DNA of 27,237 bases from an uncultured Oscillospiraceae bacterium (GCA_900542145.1 UQMF01000029.1:1-27237), one strand, 5' to 3'. Positions 1-8,322 are shown, counted from the stretch's first letter. Notes: a model not told the origin generated them from the sequence alone. A program made the numbers and translations.

Positions 1-55
1 TAGCACCTGACTGTTAATCAGGGTGTCACTGGTTCAAGTCCAGTCGGGGGAGCCA
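1..55 (+). tRNA. tRNA-Asn (GTT), 3' part
   Basis: The window opens inside a tRNA gene. The anticodon stem-loop (6-22) has a CCTGA/TCAGG stem and the loop CTGTTAA, with anticodon GTT at 13-15, which reads Asn codons. A T-arm follows (ACTGG/CCAGT around TTCAAGT, 28-44), then the 3' acceptor strand CGGGGGA (45-51), discriminator G and an encoded CCA (53-55). The 5' acceptor strand and D-arm lie before the window. Identity is clear from the anticodon and T-arm. Confidence 0.95.
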
Positions 56-60
56 AACCT

Positions 61-109
61 AATATACAAGAACCGCTTTCAGATTCTCTGGGAGCGGTTC
101 TTGTATATT
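61..109 (+). terminator. 17-bp perfect inverted repeat after tRNA-Asn
   Basis: Bases 61-77 and 93-109 are exact reverse complements (17 bp) around a 15-nt loop. The repeat starts six bases after the tRNA CCA. The outer part of the stem is AT-rich and the inner part GC-rich, so it would fold as an intrinsic terminator for the tRNA and perhaps for transcripts arriving from the right. There is no separate T-run. The stem is longer and more perfect than most terminators. Confidence 0.65.
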
Positions 110-110
110 C

Positions 111-385
111 TAAGCAGTCTATCGAACTATTCTATGATTTCACGTTTGTCGGTATGTGTGCCTGCGTAAGTTAGTTGAACGCCACCGCTACTCTAATTCA
201 GTTTGTGATGCTCTAACTCGTAAGTTATTTCATTAGCGAATCCGACATTTTTTCTATGAGCAGGTCGGAGAGGTTGTTAAGCTTATTTTGTATTTCTATT
301 CTGTTGGTTTCCATGCCGGATTTACAGGCACAATGATTCTTCAGCCTGAATTCTTCCTAGTATTCTTGAATGGATCTATATCCCA
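111..385 (-). pseudogene. Decayed coding remnant of unknown origin beside tRNA-Asn
   Basis: This 300-base stretch has no intact gene, but its minus strand still reads like protein. One segment (about 380 down to 225) includes the peptides EEFRLKNHCACKSG and METNRIEIQNKLNNLSDLLI and is interrupted by TAG. A shifted frame continues with NEITYELEHHKLN, a stop, then GGVQLTYAGTHTDKREIIE, a stop, then FDRLL. Three stops and one frameshift break what reads as one helical, charged protein tail. The longest intact piece is a 29-codon ORF (225-314). The stretch looks more AT-rich than its neighbours and lies directly after a tRNA gene, so decayed mobile-element DNA is a reasonable inference. I cannot name the ancestor; a recombinase tail is only one possibility. 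Confidence 0.35.
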
Positions 386-408
386 TTTAGCAATGGCAGC
401 TATATAAG

Positions 409-438
409 AACACGCCCCCGGAATTCCGGAGGCGTGTT
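409..438 (-). terminator. Terminator of the MATE gene at 453-1829
   Basis: Bases 409-416 pair with 431-438 (AACACGCC/GGCGTGTT). They enclose the palindrome CCGGAATTCCGG at 418-429, with a single C/A mismatch at 417/430. It sits 14 bases after the stop codon of the minus-strand MATE gene. The following T-run is weak. Confidence 0.7.
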
Positions 439-452
439 GCGTTATTATCCAA

Positions 453-1829
453 TCAAGCGGATTTCTCGAGCGCGGACTTTTCTTCAGCAAATCTGTCCTT
501 CCTGCTGACGGTGAAGAAATACACCATCTCTGCGGTGGCGGTTATCGCCCAGGAGAAACTGTACAGCAGATAAAGCGACGTGATTGTCTGGAAGTGCGCG
601 AAAATCGTGTACACCCACACCACGCGGAATACGCAGGAGCCCATGATCACCACGATCGTCGGCACAATAGTCTTTCCGATTCCACGGGCGGCGGCGATGG
701 TGCAGTCCATGAAAGAGGCGATGGCGTAACTCCAGCCCATTATGCTGAGTCGCTCCATGCCTGCCTCGATTACCGCCGTATCATTCGCGAACAGGGAGAG
801 GAATCTGCGACCGAAAATTATCAGCAGTCCGCCCAGGATAGCGCCTGCGGCGAAGGAGTAGGTCAGGCTCACGAAGTAGCTTTTCATCATTCTGGAGTGG
901 TTCCCGGCACCGCGGTTGCGGCTGATGAAGCTTGCACAGGCGGTGTGTATTGCAGCCTGGACGTTGAATATGATTGCGTCCGCGTTGGCCGCGGCGGAGT
1001 TGCCGGATACCGTTATCGCGTCGAAATGGTTGACTCCGGTCTGTACAAAGAGGTTCGCCACGGCGAAAACCGCATTCTGTATTCCTGCCGGGATTCCCAG
1101 CATGAGTACGTCGGCGCATGCACGGCGGCTGATGTATTTTCTGGAGGGGCTGAGTGCGCAGCAGTCCTTCCTGCGGCAGAGGTGGATCACTATAAGCGCC
1201 GCGGAAAGGTATTGCGAGATAACACTGGCTATCGCAACGCCGTCCGCCGCCATTCCGCAGCAGATGACGAAGAAAAGGTTCAGCGCAACGTTCAGTGCTC
1301 CGGCGATGGACAGATACACCAGCGGACGCCTGGTTTCGCCGCAGGCGCTGAGTACTCCGCTGCCGAAGTTGTACACCGCCATCGCCGGCATTCCCAGGGA
1401 ATATATCCGCAGATATGTGACCGCGCTGGGCAGCAGTTCGGATTTCGTCTTCAGGAGGTTCAGCATAGGCTCCGCCAGGAGAAGGCAGATAAGGCACGCC
1501 AGCACGCCGATGATACTGCACACCAGCAGGGAGGAGTGCACCGTCAGCCTTACGCCGTTGTCGTCCCCGGCGCCCAGGCGGTGAGCCGCCCGGACGTTAA
1601 CTCCGGAGCCCATTCCAATAAGAAAACCGGTGAACAGCGAAACCAGCAGCGTTGTGGAGCCAACCGCCCCCAGCGCTATGTAGTCCGCGAATTTCCCGGC
1701 TATTGCGACATCGCTGAGGTTGAAGAGCACCTCAAGCACCTGCGTCAGCATAAGCGGCAGGCTGAACATTAGTATATTCTTCCACAGCGAGCCAGATGTC
1801 ATTTGTATAGAACACGTCTTTGTATTCAT
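453..1829 (-). CDS. MATE family efflux transporter
   Basis: A 458-residue polytopic membrane protein of the MATE (multidrug and toxic compound extrusion) family. MATE proteins export cationic or amphipathic compounds in exchange for Na+ or H+. The N-terminus (LWKNILMFSLPLMLTQ, then FNLSDVAIAGKF) matches the first two helices of the family, the rest alternates hydrophobic segments with short charged loops, and the length fits a complete 12-helix transporter. The start ATG at 1829 has an AAGGAAAA-type ribosome site upstream. A sigma-A promoter lies at 1922-1950, giving a leader of roughly 85 nt. It is transcribed away from a second MATE gene at 2066. The substrate cannot be inferred. Confidence 0.9.
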   Translation of the reverse strand: MNTKTCSIQMTSGSLWKNILMFSLPLMLTQVLEVLFNLSDVAIAGKFADYIALGAVGSTTLLVSLFTGFLIGMGSGVNVRAAHRLGAGDDNGVRLTVHSSLLVCSIIGVLACLICLLLAEPMLNLLKTKSELLPSAVTYLRIYSLGMPAMAVYNFGSGVLSACGETRRPLVYLSIAGALNVALNLFFVICCGMAADGVAIASVISQYLSAALIVIHLCRRKDCCALSPSRKYISRRACADVLMLGIPAGIQNAVFAVANLFVQTGVNHFDAITVSGNSAAANADAIIFNVQAAIHTACASFISRNRGAGNHSRMMKSYFVSLTYSFAAGAILGGLLIIFGRRFLSLFANDTAVIEAGMERLSIMGWSYAIASFMDCTIAAARGIGKTIVPTIVVIMGSCVFRVVWVYTIFAHFQTITSLYLLYSFSWAITATAEMVYFFTVSRKDRFAEEKSALEKSA

Positions 1830-1921
1830 TTGTAGTTTTCCTTACCCGTTTGTTATATTGATACATTCCGGCGCGGCGCCCTTGCCGCCTGTGTATTTCC
1901 GCACAGTTCCGCCGACAACAT

Positions 1922-1950
1922 ATCATAACACTTTCGCCGGGAATTGTCAA
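1922..1950 (-). promoter_or_regulatory. Sigma-A promoter for MATE 453-1829
   Basis: On the minus strand the -35 is TTGACA (1945-1950) and the -10 is TATGAT (1922-1927), separated by exactly 17 bp. Eleven of twelve consensus positions match. Confidence 0.8.
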
Positions 1951-2008
1951 GGGGACATCGTGCTGAAGCACAAGCTGTGCAGTGCGGCGGTGTTGTGCAA
2001 TATCCATA

Positions 2009-2037
2009 TTGACAAAAATGGCACACGGCTATATAAT
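2009..2037 (+). promoter_or_regulatory. Consensus sigma-A promoter for the MATE-kinase fusion
   Basis: The -35 is TTGACA (2009-2014) and the -10 is TATAAT (2032-2037) with a 17-bp spacer, a perfect consensus promoter. The start codon follows 28 nt after the -10, with GGGGAG (2055-2060) as ribosome site. Confidence 0.88.
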
Positions 2038-2065
2038 AGTATAGCAGAACATATGGGGAGATTTT

Positions 2066-4021
2066 ATGGATACATCAGAATTATTCGGCAAGGAAAAAAT
2101 CAGTAAGGTGCTGTTGAAATTGGCTCCGCCGGTCATGCTGGCGCAGCTCATTCAGGCGCTCTATAATATCGTGGACAGCCTGTTCGTCGGGAATTACTCC
2201 CAGTCGGGACTCACGGCGCTTTCTATAATCTACCCGATACAGCTGCTCATGATAGCGCTGGCGGTAGGCTCCGGCGTGGGGATCAACACCGTCATGGCGG
2301 CCCGGCTCGGCGCCGGAAAGCGCAGCGAGGCGGACGAATACGCCGGGGTGGGAACTCCGCTGGCAGTCGCCCTCTGGGTGGTGTTTGCGGCAGTATGCTG
2401 GGCTATCATGCCGGCATACGCGAGAATGTCCACGTCAACTCCGGAGGTCATCGCGGACGTGATAGCCTACGGCAGGATAGTCTGCGTGTTAAGCTTCGGA
2501 TTGTTCCTCGAGAGCATATGGACGAAAGTCCACCAGGCGGACGGCAATATGCGCCGCCCGATGATAGCGCAGATAATCGGCGCAGTCACGAACATCGCGC
2601 TGGACCCGCTGCTCATCTTCGGATTGCTGGGACTCCCCGAGATGGGTATTTCCGGCGCGGCGGTTGCGACCGTCGCAGGGCAGATAGTCGCGGCGCTCGT
2701 CGTAATGAAGGGCGGCGTCCGTAAGCCGCCGGAGCTGCGGAAATTCCCCCGGCACATCGGGACGATATACCGGCTCGGCACGCCGAATATTCTCATGCAG
2801 TCCGCGTACACGCTGTACATCTTCGGGCTGAACGTGATCCTTGCCACCTTTTCGGATCAGGCGGTCACGGTTCTTGGTCTGTACTACAAGTGGCAGTCCA
2901 TAATTTTTATTCCACTGGGTTCAATGCAGACGTGCATCGTTCCGGTGGTAAGCTTCAATTACGCCGCCCGGAATATAGAGCGCTGCCGCAAGACTCTTTC
3001 CGCTTCCATGGTCTTTGGAATGGCGCTGATGTCCATAGGAACGCTGTGCTTTGAATTCATTCCGGGGGAGCTACTCAGTGTGTTTTCACAGGATCAGCTT
3101 GTGATAGACATCGGAATAAACGCGTTCCGTATCATAGGAATCAGCTTCATTCCGCTGGTGTCCTCGCTGACGTTCCCGGTGTTCTTCCAGGCGGTAGGCT
3201 CCAGCTTCAAAAGTTCCATGCTCACCGTGGTGCGGACTGTATTCCTGTTTGTGCCGCTGGCATTCCTTTTTTCAAGGTTCGGGCTTCAGTATTTCTGGCT
3301 GACTTTCCCGGTGACGGATTCCCTCACCAGCCTTGTGGGACTGCTGCTTTACCGTAAGTTCCTGAAGAAGCCGTATGTGGTTCACGACAGGAAGCCGGAG
3401 GAATTCCAGGCAGTGATCAAGCCCTCCCACCCGGGGGTTATCGTCACCATCGCCCGGGAGCATGGCTCCTCGGGCAAGCAGATAGGCAAGCTGGTCAGCG
3501 AGCGTCTGGATATCCCGTTCTATTATAAGGAGATGACCGCCCTGGCGGCGCAGGAGAGCGGACTTGACCGGGAGTTCATATCCGACATCAACCGTAACTC
3601 CCCGGAGCGTATGCAGGAGCTTTATCTCAGCACGAAGGTCATCCAGCACGCGGTGCAGGCGCAGAACCGGATAATCTGCCGGATAGCCGAGAACGGCAGC
3701 TGCGTTATTGTCGGCAGGGCGGCTGACCATATCCTTGAGGACCGCAAGGATGTGGTGCGCGTATTCATCTACGCTCCGGAGGAATACCGCATAGCCCGGG
3801 TTATGGAGGTCTACGGCGACATCCGGGAGGCGGCGGAGCAGAATATCCGCCGTTCGGACGAGGCGCGCGGCGCGTATTACCGCAGCATTTCCGGCAGGGA
3901 GTGGGGCGACCGCCGCAATTACGATCTGATGGTGGATTCCTCCATCGGCGTGGAGGAATCCGCGAAGATAATCACGGATTACATCAATGCGAAAGAGCGC
4001 ACGATAAAGGCGCATAAATAA
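2066..4021 (+). CDS. MATE transporter fused to a cytidylate-kinase-like domain
   Basis: A 651-residue protein with two parts. Residues 1 to about 440 are a MATE exporter (SLFVGNYSQSGLTALSI, LMIALAVGSGVGINTVMAARLGAG, then repeated membrane helices). After a polar linker, residues about 458-645 resemble the cytidylate-kinase-like family (Cytidylate_kin2): VIVTIAREHGSSGKQIGK at 458 has a P-loop-like glycine run, followed by LDIPFYYKEM and CVIVGRAADHIL. The kinase part should be cytoplasmic. The reading frame is continuous and the domains share codon style, so this is a true fusion rather than an assembly join. Whether the domain binds nucleotides or phosphorylates anything is unknown. DIP1984-family gene 4033-4485 follows 11 bases downstream and is probably cotranscribed. 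Confidence 0.9.
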   Translation: MDTSELFGKEKISKVLLKLAPPVMLAQLIQALYNIVDSLFVGNYSQSGLTALSIIYPIQLLMIALAVGSGVGINTVMAARLGAGKRSEADEYAGVGTPLAVALWVVFAAVCWAIMPAYARMSTSTPEVIADVIAYGRIVCVLSFGLFLESIWTKVHQADGNMRRPMIAQIIGAVTNIALDPLLIFGLLGLPEMGISGAAVATVAGQIVAALVVMKGGVRKPPELRKFPRHIGTIYRLGTPNILMQSAYTLYIFGLNVILATFSDQAVTVLGLYYKWQSIIFIPLGSMQTCIVPVVSFNYAARNIERCRKTLSASMVFGMALMSIGTLCFEFIPGELLSVFSQDQLVIDIGINAFRIIGISFIPLVSSLTFPVFFQAVGSSFKSSMLTVVRTVFLFVPLAFLFSRFGLQYFWLTFPVTDSLTSLVGLLLYRKFLKKPYVVHDRKPEEFQAVIKPSHPGVIVTIAREHGSSGKQIGKLVSERLDIPFYYKEMTALAAQESGLDREFISDINRNSPERMQELYLSTKVIQHAVQAQNRIICRIAENGSCVIVGRAADHILEDRKDVVRVFIYAPEEYRIARVMEVYGDIREAAEQNIRRSDEARGAYYRSISGREWGDRRNYDLMVDSSIGVEESAKIITDYINAKERTIKAHK

Positions 4022-4032
4022 GGAGGTCACAC

Positions 4033-4485
4033 ATGAAGTTAGCAGCGGCATTATCAGAGCGCGCGGATATCCAGCGTCGCATTTCGGAGATTGCAGGCAG
4101 ACTCAGACAGAACGCGAAGGTCCAGCAGGGGGAGCAGCCCTCCGAGCAGCCGCAGGAGCTTATGAAGGAGCTTGACGGACTTCTCGCCAGGCTGGAGGAG
4201 CTTGTCGCGAGGATAAATCTCACCAACAGCACGGTGCGTGCGGACGGCAGGACGATAACCGAGCTTATCTCTCACCGGGATACGCTGAAGCTGCGGATCT
4301 CTGTCATGCGCGGATTCCTGGACGAGGCGAGCAGCAAGGTAGACCGCTACTCCCGGGCGGAGATACTCATACAGAGCACGGTGGACGTGTCCGCGCTCCA
4401 GAAGCAGCTTGACGTGTATTCCCGGGAGCTCCGTCAGACGGACGAGAAACTCCAGGAACTGAACTGGACCACGGAGCTTATCTGA
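4033..4485 (+). CDS. DIP1984 family protein (septicolysin-like)
   Basis: A 150-residue soluble, strongly helical protein. The order of segments matches the DIP1984/septicolysin-like family as I recall it: KLAAALSERADIQRRI, then RLRQNAKVQQGEQP, then a helix ending LVARINLTNS, then LISHRDTLKLRISVMR near the middle. The molecular function of this family is not established; despite the septicolysin name I see no signal peptide or membrane segment. The start ATG has an ideal ribosome site, AAGGAGG, overlapping the stop region of the preceding MATE-kinase gene, which argues for one operon. Confidence 0.85.
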   Translation: MKLAAALSERADIQRRISEIAGRLRQNAKVQQGEQPSEQPQELMKELDGLLARLEELVARINLTNSTVRADGRTITELISHRDTLKLRISVMRGFLDEASSKVDRYSRAEILIQSTVDVSALQKQLDVYSRELRQTDEKLQELNWTTELI

Positions 4486-4708
4486 CCGCTGTGACGGTAG
4501 TCCGGCGGCGGTGGACGTGATCTCAGCGGTTGAGAATGAGCCGCGCCTGTCAGGTATGCCGGGCGCATACCACCTTACACACTGCACGCCCAGTATTCTT
4601 ACAAGGGCAGCGCGTACACTGTATTATTACTACCACATCGTCAGGCAGCCGGACGAGGGTGGGTTTGGGGAATCCACAGCGGAATGCTCCACGGTTTCAG
4701 ACATACAA

Positions 4709-4744
4709 AACCCCCGTCAGTCGGAATTCCGATCGACGGGGGTT
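4709..4744. terminator. Bidirectional terminator between convergent genes
   Basis: Bases 4709-4718 (AACCCCCGTC) pair with 4735-4744, and the loop contains the palindrome TCGGAATTCCGA (4721-4732). It lies between the rightward DIP1984 gene and the leftward putP gene and has A-rich and T-rich flanks, so it can serve both. I see nothing else in the gap 4486-4759. Confidence 0.75.
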
Positions 4745-4759
4745 CTATTATGCGTGGGA

Positions 4760-6337
4760 TTACTGTGCGTCGGTGAACGCCTGAGTTTTGTTCTCTTTTG
4801 CACGGGCGAACAGATCCTCCACCTTATCCTTGTCAACAGTGGTGCACAGGGATACGATGATTATCGCCGCCAGAGCCAGGAAGAACGCCGGGAGCAGCGA
4901 GTAGATACCAGTGCCTGCGGAGAGAGTTACGAACCCGTCCGCGCCGGGAATCATGGGAACCATCTCCCAGATGACAACGGCTGCGCCGCCGGTGAGTATT
5001 CCGGCAACGGCTCCGCTCATGGTCATTCTCTTCCAGAACAGGGAGAGGAGCATTGCCGGGCCGAATGCCGCGCCGAGTCCTGCCCATGCGTAGGATACCA
5101 GACCCATTACAGAGCTGTTTTGGTCGAACGCGATGATGTACGCGAGTATTGCGACAACGATAACTGTTCCGCGGCTTATCCACATGAGGGTCTTGTCGGA
5201 CGCCTTCTTGTTGAACAGCTTGTACATATCGTTGGTCACGGAGGAAGCGGTAACGAGCAGCTGAGAATCCGCGGTGCTCATGATCGCCGCGAGGATAGCC
5301 GCCAGTACGATCCCGGCGATGATGCCGGGCAGCAGGTTTCCGCTGAGGAACATGAATATCTTTTCTGCGTCCAGTCCGTTGTCTGCGCCGAGGTGCATGA
5401 ACTTGTCAAGCAGCGCTTCGTTGCCTGAGGAGTGCAGGAAGATGTAGCCGAAGATACCGACAAGTACCGCGGCGACCAGGGTGATGAATACCCAGATGGT
5501 GGCGATGATGCGGGACTTCTTGATGAGGTCGCTGGACTTGATCGCCATGAATCTTACCAGGATATGCGGCATACCGAAGTAGCCCAGACCCCAGGCAAGA
5601 CCGGAGAGGATAGTCGTCCAGGCGATACCGCCGTCGGCGCTCTCAAACAGGTTGAGGTAGTTGCCGATGACCGCGCCGTCCGTATTCAGGAACTGTATCG
5701 CAGAGAAATCCGGGGTGCGGAAAATGCACACCAGCGGAACTATTATAAGCGCCCCGAACATCAGCAGACCCTGTATCATATCCGTCCAGCACACCGCAAA
5801 GAATCCACCGAGGAAGGTGTAGGAAATAATAATGATCGCGCCGATGGTCAGGGAAGTGGTGTAGTCCAGGTCAAAGATAAAGCTGAACAGCTTTGCGCCG
5901 CTGCTGAAAGCAGAAGCCGTATAGACCAGGAAGAACACGAAGATTATCGCCGCGCAGGACAGGCGGATAACCGGCTTCTCAGCGAAGAAGCGCTTCTGGA
6001 AGTACTCCGGGATAGTGATGGCGTCGCCGGCGGCATAGGACATCTTGCGAAGCTTTGCCGCGAGGAGCTTCCAGTTGAGGTATGTACCGATAAACAGACC
6101 GATGGCGATCCAGCTTTCGGTCAGACCGTTCAGGAAGATGGCGCCGGGGAGTCCCATCAGCAGCCAGCCGCTCATATCCGAAGCCTGGGCGGAGATCGCG
6201 GTAGTCCAGCTGCCCAGCTGTCTTCCTCCTATGAAATAATCGTTCATGCTCTTGGATTTCCTGTAGGACATTATACCAATGCCCAGCATTACAAGCGCAT
6301 AAACCACAAATGCGATAATTACATATATATCTGCCAT
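4760..6337 (-). CDS. putP: Sodium/proline symporter PutP
   Basis: A 525-residue sodium:solute symporter of the PutP type, which takes up L-proline with Na+. The N-terminal region reads MADIYVIIAFVVYALVMLG, then the segment SDMSGW at residues 53-58 followed by LLMGLPGAI. It corresponds to the helix II sodium/proline site of E. coli PutP (Asp55, Ser57 region). About a dozen hydrophobic helices follow, and the length is typical. I chose the ATG at 6337 because it has AAGGAGG eight bases upstream; the frame stays open to 6454 but that extension (basic, cysteine-rich) is leader sequence and contains the promoter. It is divergent from azlCD. Confidence 0.93.
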   Translation of the reverse strand: MADIYVIIAFVVYALVMLGIGIMSYRKSKSMNDYFIGGRQLGSWTTAISAQASDMSGWLLMGLPGAIFLNGLTESWIAIGLFIGTYLNWKLLAAKLRKMSYAAGDAITIPEYFQKRFFAEKPVIRLSCAAIIFVFFLVYTASAFSSGAKLFSFIFDLDYTTSLTIGAIIIISYTFLGGFFAVCWTDMIQGLLMFGALIIVPLVCIFRTPDFSAIQFLNTDGAVIGNYLNLFESADGGIAWTTILSGLAWGLGYFGMPHILVRFMAIKSSDLIKKSRIIATIWVFITLVAAVLVGIFGYIFLHSSGNEALLDKFMHLGADNGLDAEKIFMFLSGNLLPGIIAGIVLAAILAAIMSTADSQLLVTASSVTNDMYKLFNKKASDKTLMWISRGTVIVVAILAYIIAFDQNSSVMGLVSYAWAGLGAAFGPAMLLSLFWKRMTMSGAVAGILTGGAAVVIWEMVPMIPGADGFVTLSAGTGIYSLLPAFFLALAAIIIVSLCTTVDKDKVEDLFARAKENKTQAFTDAQ

Positions 6338-6384
6338 TTGCGTCCTCCTTTTTTGATTTATTCTGCTAAAGCAGTATTTAATAT

Positions 6385-6413
6385 ATTGTAACATTTTTTG
6401 GCGGCAAATGCAA
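6385..6413 (-). promoter_or_regulatory. Sigma-A promoter for putP
   Basis: On the minus strand the -35 is TTGCAT (6408-6413) and the -10 is TACAAT (6385-6390), with a 17-bp spacer. A small hairpin, CTGCTTTAGCAG (6363-6374), lies in the short leader before the ribosome site. Confidence 0.7.
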
Positions 6414-6476
6414 TAGCGATATGACTTTTTTGTGAAATTTGTGTGGAATCCCACTGCATATTGACGAATTTTTGTA

Positions 6477-6505
6477 TTGTATTATTTCCCGGAATGTGCT
6501 ACAAT
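6477..6505 (+). promoter_or_regulatory. Sigma-A-type promoter for azlCD
   Basis: The -35 is TTGTAT (6477-6482) and the -10 is TACAAT (6500-6505) with 17 bp between. A second TATAAT at 6522-6527 has no good -35 at the right distance. Confidence 0.6.
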
Positions 6506-6554
6506 TATAAAGTTGCATGTTTATAATCGTTTACTATAAAGGAAACGGAGCATT

Positions 6555-7289
6555 ATGACAGAAAAAGAAAACTATTCCACGCATTCTGAGTATTTCAAGG
6601 GCTTCAGGGACGGACTCCCGATAGGTCTGGGGTATCTTTCGGTATCCTTCGCGTTCGGGATCACCGCGGTCAAGATGGGGATCCCTGTGATAGCTGCGAT
6701 ACTTATCTCAATGACCTGCGTCACCTCCGCCGGGCAGGTGGCAGGTATTACTGCGATAGCCTCCGGCGGTGGATTCATCGAGATCGCCCTTGCCCAGCTG
6801 ATAATCAATCTGCGCTACTCTCTGATGAGTCTGTCCCTCAGCCAGAAGCTGTGCCGGAAATACAGCCTGTTCCACCGGCTGACTACCTCCTTCGGGGTAA
6901 CGGACGAGGTGTTCGCGGTGGCGAGCGCACGCACCGAAAAGGTAACTCCGCCGTATATGTACGGGCTTATCACGCTGCCCTACATCATGTGGTCGGCGGG
7001 AACTGCGCTCGGCGCCCTGCTGGGCGGTATCCTGCCGGATTTCGTCACCTCCGCGCTGGGTATTGCGATATACGGAATGTTCATCGCCATCGTGGTTCCG
7101 CCGGCGCGCCGCTTCAAGGGAGTGCTGGTTGTGGCGCTGATGGCGGCGGCGCTTTCCTGCGCGTTCAAGTTCCTGCCGTTCCTGGATTTCCTCGGCGGAT
7201 TCTCCGTGATAATCTGCACGGTTATCGCCGCGGCGGCTGGCGCGCTGATATTCCCAAGACCTGTAGAGGACGGTGAAGCAGATGACTGA
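6555..7289 (+). CDS. azlC: AzlC family branched-chain amino acid exporter subunit
   Basis: A 244-residue membrane protein. The N-terminal pattern FRDGLPIGLGYLSVSFAFG and the internal ALAQLIINLRYSLMSLSLSQ are hallmarks of AzlC, the large subunit of the AzlCD/YgaZH exporters. These two-component systems export branched-chain amino acids (named for azaleucine resistance). Several hydrophobic helices are spread over the full length. The start ATG at 6555 follows GGAAACGGAG. The gene overlaps the 5' end of azlD, which is the normal arrangement and indicates translational coupling. Confidence 0.92.
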   Translation: MTEKENYSTHSEYFKGFRDGLPIGLGYLSVSFAFGITAVKMGIPVIAAILISMTCVTSAGQVAGITAIASGGGFIEIALAQLIINLRYSLMSLSLSQKLCRKYSLFHRLTTSFGVTDEVFAVASARTEKVTPPYMYGLITLPYIMWSAGTALGALLGGILPDFVTSALGIAIYGMFIAIVVPPARRFKGVLVVALMAAALSCAFKFLPFLDFLGGFSVIICTVIAAAAGALIFPRPVEDGEADD

Positions 7290-7674
7290 AACAGTTGAAC
7301 AGACAGTGGAGTCGGCGATGCAGAATCCCGAGGTGATCAGCACCTCCTATATCGTCATAAGTATCATCACGATGGCGCTGGTGACATACCTTGTCAGAAT
7401 GCTCCCGTTTGCCGCGATACGCAGGAAGGTGAAGTCGCAGTTCCTGCTGAGCTTCCTGTATTACGTCCCCTATGCCGTGCTGAGCGCGATGACTATTCCG
7501 GGTATTTTCTTCAGCACCGGCACGGAGGTCACGACAGCCTCCGTGATATCCGCCACAGTCGGATTTGTTGCTGCGCTGGTGGCAGCGTTCTTCAACCGCG
7601 GACTGCTGGTAGTCGCGATCTCCGCCTGCTGCGGAGTTCTCGCAACGGAGCTTATAACCATGTGGTTGTTCTGA
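7282..7674 (+). CDS. azlD: AzlD domain-containing transporter subunit
   Basis: A 130-residue hydrophobic protein with about four membrane helices (ALVTYLVRMLPFAAI near the N-terminus, FVAALVAAFFNRGLLVVAIS near the C-terminus). It is typical of AzlD, the small partner of AzlC in branched-chain amino acid export. The start ATG at 7282 overlaps the last eight bases of azlC and lies 12 nt after GAGG (7266-7269). An in-frame GTG at 7273 is possible, but it would sit only three bases from that ribosome site. A strong terminator follows directly. Confidence 0.88.
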   Translation: MTETVEQTVESAMQNPEVISTSYIVISIITMALVTYLVRMLPFAAIRRKVKSQFLLSFLYYVPYAVLSAMTIPGIFFSTGTEVTTASVISATVGFVAALVAAFFNRGLLVVAISACCGVLATELITMWLF

Positions 7675-7687
7675 ATAAAATAACGCA

Positions 7688-7717
7688 GGGCGGAGTTTTA
7701 CTCCGCCCCGTTTTTTT
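7688..7717 (+). terminator. Terminator of azlCD
   Basis: An 8-bp perfect stem, GGGCGGAG (7688-7695) with CTCCGCCC (7701-7708), a 5-nt loop and a run of seven T (7711-7717). A textbook intrinsic terminator. Confidence 0.92.
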
Positions 7718-7730
7718 ATTGTTCAGCAGT

Positions 7731-8072
7731 TTAAAGCCCGAAGCTTACGGAGAGCGCGGTATTCACCTGCGACATCGCGTCGCTGTCCAGCTCGCCCATG
7801 CGCTCCTTGAGCCGCTTCTTATCCAATGTACGCACCTGCTCCAGAAGCACGATGGAGTCCTTCGCAAGTCCGCAGGAAGCGGCGTTAAGCGAAATATGTG
7901 TCGGCAGCTTTGATTTGTCCTTCTGACTGGTTATTGCAGCGGCGATCACCGTGGGGCTGTGCTTGTTCCCGACGTCGTTCTGCACGATTAGAACAGGACG
8001 GACGCCGCCCTGTTCAGAGCCTACCACAGGACTGAGATCCGCGTAATATATTTCTCCTCGTTTTACCAGCAT
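7731..8072 (-). CDS. MazF/PemK-type endoribonuclease (EndoA-like), no antitoxin beside it
   Basis: A 113-residue protein that closely follows Bacillus EndoA/MazF, a sequence-specific mRNA interferase: KRGEIYYADLSPVVGSEQGG, RPVLIVQND and AAAITSQ. The catalytic residues by Bacillus numbering, Arg25 (GGVRP) and Thr48 (AITSQ), are both present. I chose the ATG at 8072 because homologues start with M-[IL]-VKRG and an AAAGGAA ribosome site lies upstream; the open frame continues to 8171 without family similarity. No ribbon-helix-helix antitoxin (MazE/EndoAI) gene is found on either side, which is unusual because this toxin normally follows its antitoxin. The terminator 7688-7708 lies just beyond its end. 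Confidence 0.92.
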   Translation of the reverse strand: MLVKRGEIYYADLSPVVGSEQGGVRPVLIVQNDVGNKHSPTVIAAAITSQKDKSKLPTHISLNAASCGLAKDSIVLLEQVRTLDKKRLKERMGELDSDAMSQVNTALSVSFGL

Positions 8073-8210
8073 TTCACGATCATTCCTTTCATGATTTTCC
8101 TTAGACCGGCGGTCCGTGTCTATATTATTGCCGCCTATCCGGAACTTATGCAGGCGCCGCCGGTACTTCATTTTATTCCGCAGTAATCGTCCGAGTTACC
8201 GTGGGACAGG

Positions 8211-8240
8211 CGTATTTTCCAGGGCTCCGCCTAAAATACG
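8211..8240. terminator. Hairpin between mazF and the Y-polymerase gene
   Basis: Bases 8211-8218 (CGTATTTT) pair with 8233-8240, and an inner GGC/GCC stem closes a 3-nt loop with small internal mismatches. It lies in the 341-base divergent gap 8073-8413. It could stop transcription in either direction or shape the mazF leader. I see no gene in this gap; short open frames there do not look coding. Confidence 0.4.
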
Positions 8241-8322
8241 GAAATATAATTCTTGCTGCAAAATGTTCATACATTTGTGAGAAGTGAATACAACTGCGGC
8301 AGATATTCGGTCAGAATTACCA

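Noticed and set aside
594..1772. 392-codon plus-strand open frame
   Set aside because: It is antisense to the MATE gene, has a composition rich in His/Arg/Gly typical of shadow frames, and no ribosome site.
4530..4784. 84-codon plus-strand frame after the DIP1984 gene
   Set aside because: It runs through the shared terminator into the antisense of putP and has no ribosome site.
6338..6454. Upstream extension of putP
   Set aside because: The ATG at 6337 has an ideal ribosome site and matches PutP N-termini; the extension contains the putP promoter.
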